NCBI RefSeq assembly: GCF_019711435.1
Contig: NZ_JAIGNK010000001.1
Span: 1-64,000 of the forward strand
Length of the DNA: 64,000 nucleotides
Origin: Qipengyuania polymorpha
Lineage (GTDB): Bacteria > Pseudomonadota > Alphaproteobacteria > Sphingomonadales > Sphingomonadaceae
Reading direction: 5' to 3'
In this document: piece after piece, positions 10,189-19,261 of the stretch
Position numbering within the stretch: the first letter of the stretch is position 1
Layout: the number at the start of each line of letters is the position of its first letter
Notes under the pieces: model-generated
Seen by the model: only the letters and a program-made list of their open reading frames with translations
What the model was told of the DNA's origin: nothing
The model's database searches: none
Translations under genes and position numbers: made by a program

Positions 10189-10944
10189 ATGGCACATGTT
10201 GGCACCATCTATCTCGTCGGCGCGGGACCGGGCGATCCCGACCTCCTGACGCTGCGCGCGGCGCGCCTCATCGAGGCGGCGCGTATCATCGTCCACGACG
10301 GACTCGTCGACCCGGCGATCCTTGACCTCGCGCATCCCGATGCCGAGCTGGTTTCGGTCGCCAAGCGCCGTTCGAAGCACACCATGGCGCAGGAGCACAT
10401 CAACGCGCTGCTGGTACGTGTTGCGCTGTCGGGCCGCGATGTTGTGCGGCTTAAGGGCGGCGACCCGTTCATCTTCGGCCGTGGCGGCGAAGAAGCCGAA
10501 GCAGCCCATGCGGCGGGCGTCCCGGTCGAAGTCATCCCCGGCATCAGCGCTGCCAATGGCGCGGCGGCAGCGGCACAGATTGCGCTCACCCACCGCGAGG
10601 CATCGTCCATCGTCAGCTTCGTCGCGGGCCAGTGCAAGGGCCTTGCCGAGCAGGACTGGGCAGGGCTGGCGGGCAAGGGCCGCACGCTGGTCATCTACAT
10701 GGGCGTGAAGACCGCACCGCAAATCGCGGAGAAACTGATGGAAGACGGGCTTGCGCCCGACATGCCGGTTGCCGTCATCGAGAACGGCGCGCGGCCTGAA
10801 ATGCGCGTGCTGCGCGCACCGCTCGCAGGGCTTCCCGACCTCGTGGAGCGCGAAGCCGTCGTCAGCCCCGCACTCATCGTCATCGGCGAAGTCACCGCGC
10901 GCGAAGACGCGCTGGCAGCGCTCGCCAGGGAGGCAGCATTATGA
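10189..10944 (+). CDS. cobA: Uroporphyrinogen-III C-methyltransferase
   Basis: A 251-residue SUMT enzyme that methylates uroporphyrinogen III twice with SAM to give precorrin-2, the siroheme precursor. Signatures are VGAGPGDPDLLTLRA at the N-terminus, LKGGDPFIFGRGGEEA, and the VIPGISAANGAAA region. It lacks the dehydrogenase/ferrochelatase domain of CysG; that part is encoded separately at 25401-26171. It is the first gene of the sulfite reduction operon and overlaps the next gene by four bases (ATGA). The ATG at 10189 is chosen over a TTG 36 bases upstream. Confidence 0.96.
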   Translation: MAHVGTIYLVGAGPGDPDLLTLRAARLIEAARIIVHDGLVDPAILDLAHPDAELVSVAKRRSKHTMAQEHINALLVRVALSGRDVVRLKGGDPFIFGRGGEEAEAAHAAGVPVEVIPGISAANGAAAAAQIALTHREASSIVSFVAGQCKGLAEQDWAGLAGKGRTLVIYMGVKTAPQIAEKLMEDGLAPDMPVAVIENGARPEMRVLRAPLAGLPDLVEREAVVSPALIVIGEVTAREDALAALAREAAL

Positions 10945-11237
10945 GAATCCTCACCGGAAACGACCTCAAGAGCGGTGCGGTGACCTGGTGGACCGGGCAG
11001 GACTGGTCGCTCTATGTCGAGGATGCCGCCGATGTCAGCGGCAGCGAGGAAGAAATCGCCCGCCGCGAGGAAGCCGCGCGCCGCGTCAATGCGCCTTACG
11101 CCATCGATGCCGAGCGCCACGAGGGTCGCCCGCGCCCCAGCCACATCAAGGACCGCATCCGCGCATTGGGCCCCACCGTGCGCCCCGACCTCACACTGAA
11201 GCCGACCGAAACCGATATCGGCACCTGGGTAATCTGA
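10941..11237 (+). CDS. DUF2849 domain-containing protein
   Basis: A 98-residue soluble protein (MRILTGNDLKSGAVTWW start) of the DUF2849 family, which in alphaproteobacteria sits between the SUMT and sulfite reductase genes. It overlaps cobA by four bases and its stop overlaps the cysI start by one base (TGATG), so translation is tightly coupled. The function is unknown; context suggests a helper for siroheme or sulfite reductase. Confidence 0.88.
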   Translation: MRILTGNDLKSGAVTWWTGQDWSLYVEDAADVSGSEEEIARREEAARRVNAPYAIDAERHEGRPRPSHIKDRIRALGPTVRPDLTLKPTETDIGTWVI

Positions 11238-12868
11238 TGTATTTGTACGACCAATACGACCAGCAAATGGTCGACGCGCGCGTGGAGGAATTCCGCGATC
11301 AAGCGCGTCGGCGCCTCGACGGCAAGCTGACCGAAGACCAGTTCAAGCCGCTGCGGCTGATGAACGGGCTCTACCTCCAGCTGCACGCCTACATGCTGCG
11401 TGTCGCCATTCCCTATGGCACGCTCAATAGCCGCCAGATGCATGCGCTGGCCGACATCGCGGACAAGTATGACCGCGGCTATGGCCATTTCACCACGCGC
11501 CAGAACATCCAGTACAACTGGATCAAGCTGGAGGAAGCCGCGGAGCTGTTGGCAGACCTCGCCAAGGTCGAGATGCACGCCATCCAGACCAGCGGCAATT
11601 GCATCCGCAACATCAGCTCCGACCACTTCGCAGGCGCTGCGGCGGACGAGCTGGTCGACCCGCGCCCCTATGCGGAGCTGTTGCGCCAGTGGTCGAGCTT
11701 CCACCCGGAATTCAGCTATCTGCCGCGCAAGTTCAAGATTGCCGTCATCGCCAGCGATACCGACCGCGCGGCCATGCGCCTCCACGATATCGGCATCCAG
11801 ATTGTCGAGCAGGACGGCGAACTGGGCGCGGCTTTCTATGTCGGCGGCGGTATGGGCCGCACCCCGATGATTGCGCCCTGCATAAAGGCCTTCGTCCCGC
11901 TCGACCGGCTGGTGACCTATTCGGAAGCGATCCTGCGGGTCTACAATCGCTATGGACGGCGCGACAACAAGTACAAGGCGCGGATCAAGATCCTCGTCCA
12001 CGAGATGGGCAAGGACGATTTCACCCAAGCTGTCGACGATGAATTCGCCCGCATGCTGGACGAAGGCATCGAACCGCCGTTCGCCGAGCTCGAGCGTATC
12101 CGGACCTTCTTCGAGGACCCGCTGTTCGAAACCGACGCGAGTGAAGATATCGACCGAAGCGACCCCGACTTCGCGCTCTGGGTCGACCGCAACACGGTTG
12201 CGCACAAGGCATCGGGCTATGTCTCGGCGGTCATCAGTCTCAAGCCCGTCGGCGGCATTCCGGGCGATGCGACTTCGGAACAGATGCGCCTGATGGCGGA
12301 CCTCGCCAAGGATTACAGCTTCGATGAACTGCGCGTCATGCACACGCAGAACATCGTCCTGCCGCATGTCCGCAAGGCCGACCTCCATGCGCTGTGGACC
12401 GCGCTCGACGAGGCGGGGCTGGGCAGCCCCAATCTCGACACCATCGAGGACATCATCGCCTGCCCGGGGCTCGACTATTGCAGCCTCGCCAATGCGCGTT
12501 CCATCCCGGTCGCGCAGAAGATTTCCGAACGCTTCGCCGCCAATGGCAAGACCGAGGCTTTGGGCAAGCTGAAGCTCAAGATATCGGGCTGCATCAACGC
12601 CTGCGGCCATCACCATGCGGGCCACATCGGCATCCTTGGCGTCGATAAGAAGGGCGTCGAGAACTACCAGCTCCTGCTCGGCGGCAGCGAGGCGGAAGAT
12701 GTCAGCCTCGCCAAGATCACCGGCCCCGGCTTCGACGAGGCCGGCATCGTCAACGCGGTGGAGACCGCCGCCGACGTTTACCTGCGCGAACGCGAGAAGG
12801 GCGAGCGCTTCCTCGACACTTACCGCCGTATCGGCATGGCCCCATTCAAGGAGGCGCTTTATGGATGA
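11237..12868 (+). CDS. cysI: Nitrite/sulfite reductase hemoprotein
   Basis: A 543-residue siroheme-Fe4S4 reductase, in this context reducing sulfite to sulfide with six electrons. Two ferredoxin-like half domains alternate with two siroheme domains. The four cluster cysteines are visible as ACPGLDYCSLA and ISGCINACGHHH. The siroheme-contacting HFTTRQNIQYNWI segment is also present. Neighbouring DUF934 and cysH genes support sulfite rather than nitrite as substrate. Electrons probably come from ferredoxin, since no flavoprotein subunit is next to it. Confidence 0.94.
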   Translation: MYLYDQYDQQMVDARVEEFRDQARRRLDGKLTEDQFKPLRLMNGLYLQLHAYMLRVAIPYGTLNSRQMHALADIADKYDRGYGHFTTRQNIQYNWIKLEEAAELLADLAKVEMHAIQTSGNCIRNISSDHFAGAAADELVDPRPYAELLRQWSSFHPEFSYLPRKFKIAVIASDTDRAAMRLHDIGIQIVEQDGELGAAFYVGGGMGRTPMIAPCIKAFVPLDRLVTYSEAILRVYNRYGRRDNKYKARIKILVHEMGKDDFTQAVDDEFARMLDEGIEPPFAELERIRTFFEDPLFETDASEDIDRSDPDFALWVDRNTVAHKASGYVSAVISLKPVGGIPGDATSEQMRLMADLAKDYSFDELRVMHTQNIVLPHVRKADLHALWTALDEAGLGSPNLDTIEDIIACPGLDYCSLANARSIPVAQKISERFAANGKTEALGKLKLKISGCINACGHHHAGHIGILGVDKKGVENYQLLLGGSEAEDVSLAKITGPGFDEAGIVNAVETAADVYLREREKGERFLDTYRRIGMAPFKEALYG

Positions 12869-13307
12869 CCTCGCTACCGAAAACGACCGCCTCATCCGCT
12901 ACCGCGAGGACGAAGCCGTTGACCACGCTGCCGTGACGGTGGATTCCTTCCTCGACCAGTCTTCGGCCAGCGCGGTGCGCGTGGAGCCGGGCGACGACGC
13001 GCGCGAGCTTATCCCCCATCTGGGACGCCTCGCGCTGGTGGAGGTGAACTTCCCCGCTTTCGGCGACGGACGCGGTTATTCTTCCGCCCGCCTGCTGCGC
13101 GAGGCCGGTTACGAGGGCGAACTGCGCGCCGTGGGCGATGTTCTGGTCGATCAGGTCGCCTATATGCGCCGCTGCGGTTTCGACGCCTTCGATCCCGACG
13201 CGCCGCTCGATGCGGATGACCTCGAAGCCGCCTTCAGCCGCTGGCCCGAAGTCTACCAAGCAGCCGCCGACAGCCGCACGCCGATCTGGACCAAGCGCCA
13301 CGCATGA
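12861..13307 (+). CDS. DUF934 domain-containing protein, sulfite reduction accessory
   Basis: A 148-residue protein of the DUF934 family, which is consistently linked to CysI and CysH and is often described as a probable oxidoreductase in sulfite reduction. The motif LALVEVNFPAFGDGRGYSSA is typical. It overlaps the end of cysI by eight bases and the start of cysH by four bases. The biochemical role is unproven. Confidence 0.9.
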   Translation: MDDLATENDRLIRYREDEAVDHAAVTVDSFLDQSSASAVRVEPGDDARELIPHLGRLALVEVNFPAFGDGRGYSSARLLREAGYEGELRAVGDVLVDQVAYMRRCGFDAFDPDAPLDADDLEAAFSRWPEVYQAAADSRTPIWTKRHA

Positions 13308-14059
13308 ACGAGGCGCGCGCCATCGACCGGCTCGACACGGGCCCCCGTTTCACGGACCATGACGCCATAAGGCTCAACCGCATGTTCCGCGGGAGCGATA
13401 CCGATGAGTGGCTGCGCGCGGTCATCGACGGCGGCCTTGCGGGCGACATGGCCATCGTCTCCAGCTTCGGCGCGGAAAGCGCTGCCTTATTGCACCTCGT
13501 GTCGCAGATCGATGCGAGCGTGCCGGTGCTCTTCCTCGACACTGGCAAGCACTTCCCAGAAACGCTGGCCTATCGCGACGAAGTGGCCGAGCTGCTGGGG
13601 CTAAACCTCGTCAATGTCTATCCCGACCTCGCCGACCTGCAGCAGCGCGACGAAACCGGCCTGCGCTGGTCATACGACCCCGACGGATGCTGCGATTTGC
13701 GCAAAGTGCGCCCGCTTGAAAAAGCGCTCGCCGGTTTCGATGCCAGCGTGACGGGGCGCAAGGCGTTCCAGTCAAAGACCCGCGCCAACCTGCCGCGGTT
13801 CGAGCTGGACACATCGGACGCGCAGGGACGCCTCAAAATCAACCCACTCATCGACTGGGATGCAGACCGCATCGCCGCCTATTTCGAAGAGCACGACCTA
13901 CCGCGCCACCCGCTGGTCGAACGCGGCTTCGCTTCCATCGGTTGTTCGCCCTGCACGCGCGAGACCAAGCCCGGCGAGGACCCCCGAGCAGGCCGCTGGG
14001 CCGGCTGGGATAAGGTCGAATGCGGCATCCACAAGCCCGGCGAGGAGCCGTTTCTCTGA
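13304..14059 (+). CDS. cysH: Phosphoadenylyl/adenylyl-sulfate reductase
   Basis: A 251-residue PAPS-reductase family enzyme that reduces activated sulfate to sulfite with thioredoxin. The phosphate-binding SSFGAESAALLHL loop and the C-terminal ECGIH catalytic motif are present. The extra cysteine pairs CC (in DGCCDLRK) and CSPC indicate an Fe4S4 cluster, so adenylyl sulfate (APS) is the more likely substrate. It is the last gene of the operon and is followed by a hairpin terminator. Confidence 0.95.
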   Translation: MNEARAIDRLDTGPRFTDHDAIRLNRMFRGSDTDEWLRAVIDGGLAGDMAIVSSFGAESAALLHLVSQIDASVPVLFLDTGKHFPETLAYRDEVAELLGLNLVNVYPDLADLQQRDETGLRWSYDPDGCCDLRKVRPLEKALAGFDASVTGRKAFQSKTRANLPRFELDTSDAQGRLKINPLIDWDADRIAAYFEEHDLPRHPLVERGFASIGCSPCTRETKPGEDPRAGRWAGWDKVECGIHKPGEEPFL

Positions 14060-14070
14060 CGGGATAGAAA

Positions 14071-14098
14071 GGCGCCGGGGGCGGAAGCCACCGGCGCC
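14071..14098. terminator. Bidirectional hairpin after cysH
   Basis: GGCGCCGG and CCGGCGCC arms pair around a short loop between two convergent genes (cysH and the lipoprotein). AAA precedes and CTT follows the stem, so it can act in both directions. Confidence 0.65.
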
Positions 14099-14119
14099 CT
14101 TCACGATCCAGAAGGTCGT

Positions 14120-14539
14120 TCAGCTGTCTGCGCGCTCGATTACGGCAGTCTTGCCTTCCGAGTTTACCGAGGTCCAGACACCGTTCTCATCAATCTGTTC
14201 GGTGTTGCACTTGCGCGTGCCATCTTCCTCTTCGTCGATATATTCCTCATCGACTTGAGAACACCACTGGTCCGGCGATGGCTGCTCCCACGTGCCGGTT
14301 TCGACAACTTCGCCGTCTTTTGTCGTGACATAAGTGCCGTCGGGCTTGGCATCTTCCATGTAGACCTCGCCTTCCTCGGTGGTGACGCGGTACATTCCGG
14401 CCGAGGGATTGCCGTCGATAGCAACCGGTCCTGACACTTCGGCTGCAGCGGGCTCAGTGGCCTCTGCCGGGTCGGCTTCTTCAGCCTGCGAACAGGCGGT
14501 AATGGCCAGCGCGCTGGCAGCAATCAGGAAAATTCTCAT
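14120..14539 (-). CDS. Small acidic lipoprotein of unknown function
   Basis: A 139-residue protein with a lipoprotein signal peptide ending in the lipobox ALAITAC (Cys at about residue 17). The mature part is acidic, with an N-terminal AEEADPAEATEPAAAE linker and a domain rich in short beta-type motifs (GMYRVTTEEGEVYME, GTYVTTKDGEVVETGTW). The start ATG at 14539 follows a GGAGG site seven bases upstream. I do not recognise a family; similar small lipoproteins occur in Sphingomonadales. Confidence 0.8.
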   Translation of the reverse strand: MRIFLIAASALAITACSQAEEADPAEATEPAAAEVSGPVAIDGNPSAGMYRVTTEEGEVYMEDAKPDGTYVTTKDGEVVETGTWEQPSPDQWCSQVDEEYIDEEEDGTRKCNTEQIDENGVWTSVNSEGKTAVIERADS

Positions 14540-14652
14540 CAAGTCCTCCGTTCGCGACCCTTTTACGAACGGGCGAATGTTTTCTGCCCACGATTCGCGA
14601 ACCCGGCAGCTGCAAGGGTAGGGCAATCCAGCCGGAAGGCAATCGCTGTGGT

Positions 14653-15747
14653 TCAGCCAGCTTCGTGGGCGCGCTTGTGCATTTCCTGCGCTGCCAGCTT
14701 GTCGAGATTGGCCTCGCGTACCGCTTTCGCTTCCTCGTCATAGAGGAAGGGCAGGAAGGCGTAGCGCTTGCCCTTGGTCACCGGCGTTGCCTCGTGCAGC
14801 AGTGAGCAGGAGAACACCACCGCCCCGCCGGTCGGGGCGCGGTAGGTGCGATTCCCGAATTCGGGGAAGCGCAGGTTTCCGCCCTCATAGTCCTCAGCGT
14901 TGAGGTTGATGGTGACGGCGAAGCGGCGATGCGCCGTGCCGAAAGTCGTGTTGTCGCGGTGTGGGCGGAAATGGCCCTTTCCCGCCTCGTAACAGGCGAC
15001 GATGTGCCGCTCGATACGCGTGGCCTTGAAGGCGAAGGCGCGCTCGATAGCTGGCGCTACACGCCGCGCTACCCGCTGCGAGAGCGCCTGGATGAGCTTG
15101 GGGTCCTCGATGGTGGTGTCGCGTCGCTGCTTGAAACCGTCGTCGAGGATATGGGTGGTCTTGCCATTCACATCGCGCATGAAGCCCGACGCGGTCCCAC
15201 CATCGGCCTCGTAAAGCGAGATAAGGTGCTTGCATAGCGCCTCGTCGAAGACACCGGGCACGGTGAGCACGGGCGCCCAGCTGTCGGGGATGACGGCGGT
15301 GCGGCGCTTCAACTCGGCAATCGCTTCCTCGCCCTGCGCCAGCGGATACTTGCCGACAATGCGCAATTCCCGGTCCATCAGCATCCAGAAGGGTTCGTAG
15401 CGCTGGTCCTGATGTGCAGCACCATAGAGGCGGCTGACCGCGCGGTCGTAATCGAGGAAATGGCGGATGCCCGGCAGGCTCTGCGCAATCCGTTTCTGCG
15501 CGACATCGGTGGGGTCGACGGTGACGCCGAAGAAGATGGCATGCTCGTCGTCAAACAGCTTGCGGTACTTCTGGACCACATCGAGCGCGGCCTTGGCCCC
15601 CGGCTGGCTAGCCGTGCCGAAGAACAGCATCAGCACATGGCGTCCGCCGACCGAATGGAAGGCATAGCGGTCCGACCCTTCGAGGGCCTTGGCATGAAAC
15701 CACGGCGCGTAATCGCCGGGCAGGGTAGGGGCAGGCTGGGCAGGCAT
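14653..15747 (-). CDS. Peroxiredoxin-like / 2OG-Fe(II) prolyl 4-hydroxylase-type fusion protein
   Basis: A 364-residue two-domain protein. Residues about 1-155 have a thioredoxin-fold peroxiredoxin layout (GDYAPWF, VLMLFFGTASQPGA, ITVDP-like strand), but the peroxidatic Cys position of the TxxC motif holds no cysteine, so peroxidase activity is unlikely. Residues about 170-355 form a 2-oxoglutarate/Fe(II) dioxygenase of the P4H type: iron ligands HRD in FRPHRDNTTFG and a distal His in LLHEATPV, followed by KGKR for 2OG binding. It probably hydroxylates a protein or small substrate; the substrate is unknown. The start at MPAQPAP is preferred over an ATG 14 codons upstream. Confidence 0.85.
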   Translation of the reverse strand: MPAQPAPTLPGDYAPWFHAKALEGSDRYAFHSVGGRHVLMLFFGTASQPGAKAALDVVQKYRKLFDDEHAIFFGVTVDPTDVAQKRIAQSLPGIRHFLDYDRAVSRLYGAAHQDQRYEPFWMLMDRELRIVGKYPLAQGEEAIAELKRRTAVIPDSWAPVLTVPGVFDEALCKHLISLYEADGGTASGFMRDVNGKTTHILDDGFKQRRDTTIEDPKLIQALSQRVARRVAPAIERAFAFKATRIERHIVACYEAGKGHFRPHRDNTTFGTAHRRFAVTINLNAEDYEGGNLRFPEFGNRTYRAPTGGAVVFSCSLLHEATPVTKGKRYAFLPFLYDEEAKAVREANLDKLAAQEMHKRAHEAG

Positions 15748-15857
15748 CCGTTTGTCTTCGTCTCGCGTATGTTGCGAACAACATTTCAATAATAGCGATG
15801 TTGCCCGGCAGTCCTAGGCACTTGTGGTTTACGCCAAATTTACAAGGCGTGGAATAG

Positions 15858-17228
15858 GTGAACGCGATGACAGCAAGTGTGCCCTCCATCACGAAAGCGA
15901 GCCCGCATGTCGAGGCCGAGTCTTCGTGCGAAGTGACGGAGGATATCGCAGACGACGAGGCAGATATTGCCTACTCGCGCTCGCTGCTGGCACCGCTGGT
16001 CGCGACGTGGTTCGCAGCCGTTGTCCTGAGACTTCTTTGTGCAGCGCAAAGCGAGGAGCCTTGGATTGAGGTCCAGCTCGCCTTCGAAGTGCCCGCTGTC
16101 TATGTCATGGCAGCGTGCCTTGCGGGATGGATCTACCGCAGCGTACCGGCCGCGCTGCAACTGGCGAAACACGCGCTGAGCGTCATGGCAGCTGTGACCC
16201 TCGTACGATTGGTCCTGATGCAATTTGGACCGGCGCTGGATGTCGTGGACACCGATATCATCGTGGCGTTCGGCGCATGTATCAATGCGCTGGTCTACCT
16301 CCTCATGAACCGCAGCTATTTCACGAACCGCCTTCGTTCGGTCCTGATGCTAATCGCGTTCGGTCTGGGCGCCGTGGCTTCGGTCTGGACGGCGGAATTG
16401 AACATGAAGGTGACGCTGTACGCCCTCTCGCAGGGGGCCGAAGAGCAGCAAGCCCGCGAAATTGAAAGCATAGCACCCGACCGGCTCTGGCAATCGCAAC
16501 ATGGCCTAGTCGAGCAGTCAGCAAAGCTGCTCTCGGCCGCGTCAAGCGAGGAGGGCCGGGTTTACCTCATCGCGGTAGCACCCGACGGCACGCAGGAATT
16601 GTTCGTACGTGAAAGCAGACGGGCGCTGGAAGCCTTCGGAAGCCGCTTCGGGGACAATCTGCGCATGAGCGTGCTCCTGTCCAACGACGGGGCCAGCCCG
16701 ACCGAGGTGCCGCTGGCGACCAACCCCAACCTCGAACAAATCGCGCAAGTGATTGCGGAGGATGCGGACCCTGCACGTGACATGTTGGCGGTCTACCTCA
16801 CTTCGCACGGCAGCGAGGATGCCGCGCTGAGTACCTACCTGCCAGACTATACGGCGCTTGAAGGCATCACGGCCCCCCGGCTCCGCTCGGTGCTTGCAAA
16901 AACTGGTGTCGCCAAAAGGCTGGTCGTGGTCTCGGCCTGCTACTCAGGCAGCTGGATAGCCCCGCTCGCCTCTGACGACAGCATCGTCATTACCGCCGCG
17001 CGCAAGGACCGTACCTCCTACGGCTGCGACGACAGCCGCGAGATGACGGTCTTTGCCGAGATGTTCTTCAAGGGCGATGCCGTCGAGACCAAGCCGCTAG
17101 AGCATGCTTTCAAGGAAGCGCGGGAGCGCATTGCCGCCGACGAGGCGGGGATGGCGATTACGCCTTCCGAGCCGCAAGTGCATGTCGGCAAGAACATGCG
17201 CGGAGTGTGGGAAACGCAGCCCGAGTAG
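15858..17228 (+). CDS. Membrane-anchored C13-family (caspase/legumain-like) cysteine peptidase
   Basis: A 456-residue protein. The N-terminal 200 residues contain about five hydrophobic helices (residues ~43-62, 75-92, 104-121, 135-150, 162-180). A soluble caspase-hemoglobinase fold domain follows, with the catalytic dyad visible: His in YLTSHGSEDA and Cys in VVVSACYSGSW. The pattern matches bacterial peptidase C13 proteins annotated as caspase-like. The substrate is unknown. The GTG at 15858 or the ATG at 15867 could be the start. The gene is convergent with the epimerase gene, three bases away. Confidence 0.85.
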   Translation: MNAMTASVPSITKASPHVEAESSCEVTEDIADDEADIAYSRSLLAPLVATWFAAVVLRLLCAAQSEEPWIEVQLAFEVPAVYVMAACLAGWIYRSVPAALQLAKHALSVMAAVTLVRLVLMQFGPALDVVDTDIIVAFGACINALVYLLMNRSYFTNRLRSVLMLIAFGLGAVASVWTAELNMKVTLYALSQGAEEQQAREIESIAPDRLWQSQHGLVEQSAKLLSAASSEEGRVYLIAVAPDGTQELFVRESRRALEAFGSRFGDNLRMSVLLSNDGASPTEVPLATNPNLEQIAQVIAEDADPARDMLAVYLTSHGSEDAALSTYLPDYTALEGITAPRLRSVLAKTGVAKRLVVVSACYSGSWIAPLASDDSIVITAARKDRTSYGCDDSREMTVFAEMFFKGDAVETKPLEHAFKEARERIAADEAGMAITPSEPQVHVGKNMRGVWETQPE

Positions 17229-17231
17229 CAG

Positions 17232-18137
17232 CTATAGCCAGCCTTCGCGCTCGTACCAGCGGGCGGTCTGTTCGAAGCCCTGCGGCCCGGGAATGCGCGG
17301 CTGCCAGATGTCTTGCGGCACGGCACGCTCGGGACTGCAGACCCAGTCGGGGTGGACCATGTAGCCCACACGGTCGGCGGTCAGCTTGGCCTGGTCCCCG
17401 CGCATCAGGCGGTCGATTTTCGCTCCGAGGCCCAGCACGGAAGCAGGCAGGTGCGGGGCGAGCACGTTCTTCCCCATCGCCTTGCCGATGAGTTTGGCCA
17501 TCTGCCCATGCTCATAGCCGCCTTCGCGCCCGTCATCGGGTTCGAGCAGCGCGCCGCTGGCGGTTCCGGCCGGTGCTAGCGCGAGCAGGCATTCGGCCAG
17601 GTCGTCGACATGGATGATGGACGTATAGCCCTTGGGCGGAACCGGAACGATGCCGTATTTTGCTGCGCGGAAAAGCTCGAACATGTCCTTGTCGCGCGGG
17701 CCATAGACGGCGGGCGGGCGCACGATGGTGTGGTCGAGGCCGCTCGCTTCGACATGGACTTCGGCATTGGCTTTCGACGCTCCGTAACGCGAGAGTGAAG
17801 GCTCGCGGGCGGAAAGCGAAGAGGTGAAAACAAACCGCGCAACATCGCTGCGCTTGGCCGCGTGAAGCACCTTGCGCGTGCCGGTGACATTGGCTTCGAC
17901 AAACTCTGCCGGGTCGGGCGTGTTGGTAAGCCCAGCCACATGGATGACGCTGTGCGCGCCCTCGCAAAGTTTCAGGAGCGAGCCGGTATCGCCGAGGCTT
18001 CCCTCGATCCATGTCACCCCATTGCGTGGCGACTGCGGTCGGCGGGTGAGGGCGCGAACCTTGATGCCCGAACGCGCCGCCGCATCGAGCACCGCTTGCC
18101 CGACGAAGCCCGTAGCTCCTGTCAACGCGACGATCAT
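17232..18137 (-). CDS. NAD(P)-dependent epimerase/dehydratase (extended SDR)
   Basis: A 301-residue Rossmann enzyme: nucleotide-binding ALTGATGFVGQAV at the N-terminus, HVAGLTN strand-4 motif, and catalytic Tyr-x3-Lys in SRYGASKAN. It resembles NAD-dependent sugar epimerases or the mitochondrial complex I NDUFA9-like group; the substrate is not predictable. The start ATG overlaps the proB stop by four bases, so it is the distal gene of an obgE-proB-epimerase run. Confidence 0.88.
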   Translation of the reverse strand: MIVALTGATGFVGQAVLDAAARSGIKVRALTRRPQSPRNGVTWIEGSLGDTGSLLKLCEGAHSVIHVAGLTNTPDPAEFVEANVTGTRKVLHAAKRSDVARFVFTSSLSAREPSLSRYGASKANAEVHVEASGLDHTIVRPPAVYGPRDKDMFELFRAAKYGIVPVPPKGYTSIIHVDDLAECLLALAPAGTASGALLEPDDGREGGYEHGQMAKLIGKAMGKNVLAPHLPASVLGLGAKIDRLMRGDQAKLTADRVGYMVHPDWVCSPERAVPQDIWQPRIPGPQGFEQTARWYEREGWL

Positions 18138-19255
18138 GCGCGCACCATGTGGTCGCGGTGGACGACGGCCGCGCGCGGGGCATAGCCGAGCTTTGTTGCT
18201 TGCTCTTCCTCGCGCAAGCCAAGGATGCTGCGGCATTCCTCGGCAGTGTATTCGACGAGGCCCTGTCCGAGCCTCTCGCCCTTTGCGCCGAAGATGGCAA
18301 CGAGGTCGCCGCGGCGGAAATCGCCCTCGACCTCGGTCATTCCGGCGGCAAGCAGGCTCGCCCCGTTGGCCAAAGCCTCGGTGCAGCCTGCATCGACGGT
18401 GAGGACACCGGTAGGTGCGAGGCGGCCCGACAGCCACGCCTTGCGGGCGCTTTCGTCACCTTGCGGAAGGAACAACGTCCCGCGTCCCGCATCGAGCGCG
18501 CGGGCAATCGGTGCGTCATGCGTGCCGTTGATGATGGCGAGCGCGATACCGGCGCGTTCGGCAATCCGCGCAGCCTGCAATTTCGCGAGCATCCCGCCCG
18601 AGCCGAGGCCCGAAGTGCTTTCATCCGTCGCCATGGCGATGATAGCGGGGGTGACGCCTTCGACCGTCTCGACCAGCTTCGCATCCGCATCCTTTGGGTT
18701 GCGGTCGTAAAGCCCGTCCACGTCCGACAGCAACAACACACCTTCGGCCTGCGCCGCCTGTGCCACGCGCGCGGCGAGGCGGTCGTTGTCGCCGAAGCGG
18801 ATTTCCTCGGTCGCCACGCTGTCGTTTTCGTTGACCACCGGTATCGCACCCGCCTCGATCAGGCGTTCCAGCGTGGCCGAGGCGTTGAGATAGCGGCGGC
18901 GGTCTTCGAGGTCGTCGAGCGTCACCAGCATCTGCGCGGCGATGAGGTCATGACGTCCGAGCACTTCCGACCACAGCCGCGCCAGTTCGACTTGCCCAAC
19001 CGAGGCAGCCGCCTGCGCATCGGCGAGGCTTCCGCGTCCGCCCTTGGCAAGCTCCAGCTTTGCCGCCCCCAACGCAATCGCGCCCGACGACACGACTATC
19101 ACCTCGGTCCCGCCCTTGCGTAGCGCAGCGATTTCGGCGGCCAGCGTCGACAGCCATGCCTCGCGCGCCCGGCCCTGTTCGATCAGCAGCGCCGAGCCGA
19201 CCTTGACGACCAGCCGCTTTGCCTCGCGCAATCCGGATAGGGTGGTGACCGTCAT
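18134..19255 (-). CDS. proB: Glutamate 5-kinase
   Basis: A 373-residue enzyme that phosphorylates glutamate in the first step of proline synthesis. The amino acid kinase domain (residues ~10-260) carries VVKVGSALL, VSSGAIALG and NENDSVAT motifs, and a C-terminal PUA domain (about 280-360) is present. It starts six bases after the obgE stop. The next proline gene (proA) is not in the window. Confidence 0.97.
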   Translation of the reverse strand: MTVTTLSGLREAKRLVVKVGSALLIEQGRAREAWLSTLAAEIAALRKGGTEVIVVSSGAIALGAAKLELAKGGRGSLADAQAAASVGQVELARLWSEVLGRHDLIAAQMLVTLDDLEDRRRYLNASATLERLIEAGAIPVVNENDSVATEEIRFGDNDRLAARVAQAAQAEGVLLLSDVDGLYDRNPKDADAKLVETVEGVTPAIIAMATDESTSGLGSGGMLAKLQAARIAERAGIALAIINGTHDAPIARALDAGRGTLFLPQGDESARKAWLSGRLAPTGVLTVDAGCTEALANGASLLAAGMTEVEGDFRRGDLVAIFGAKGERLGQGLVEYTAEECRSILGLREEEQATKLGYAPRAAVVHRDHMVRA

Positions 19256-19261
19256 GGAAGG

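Noticed and set aside
11096-12895. Open frame of about 600 codons antisense to cysI
   Set aside because: The cysI strand has all siroheme/Fe4S4 motifs; the antisense product has no recognisable domain.
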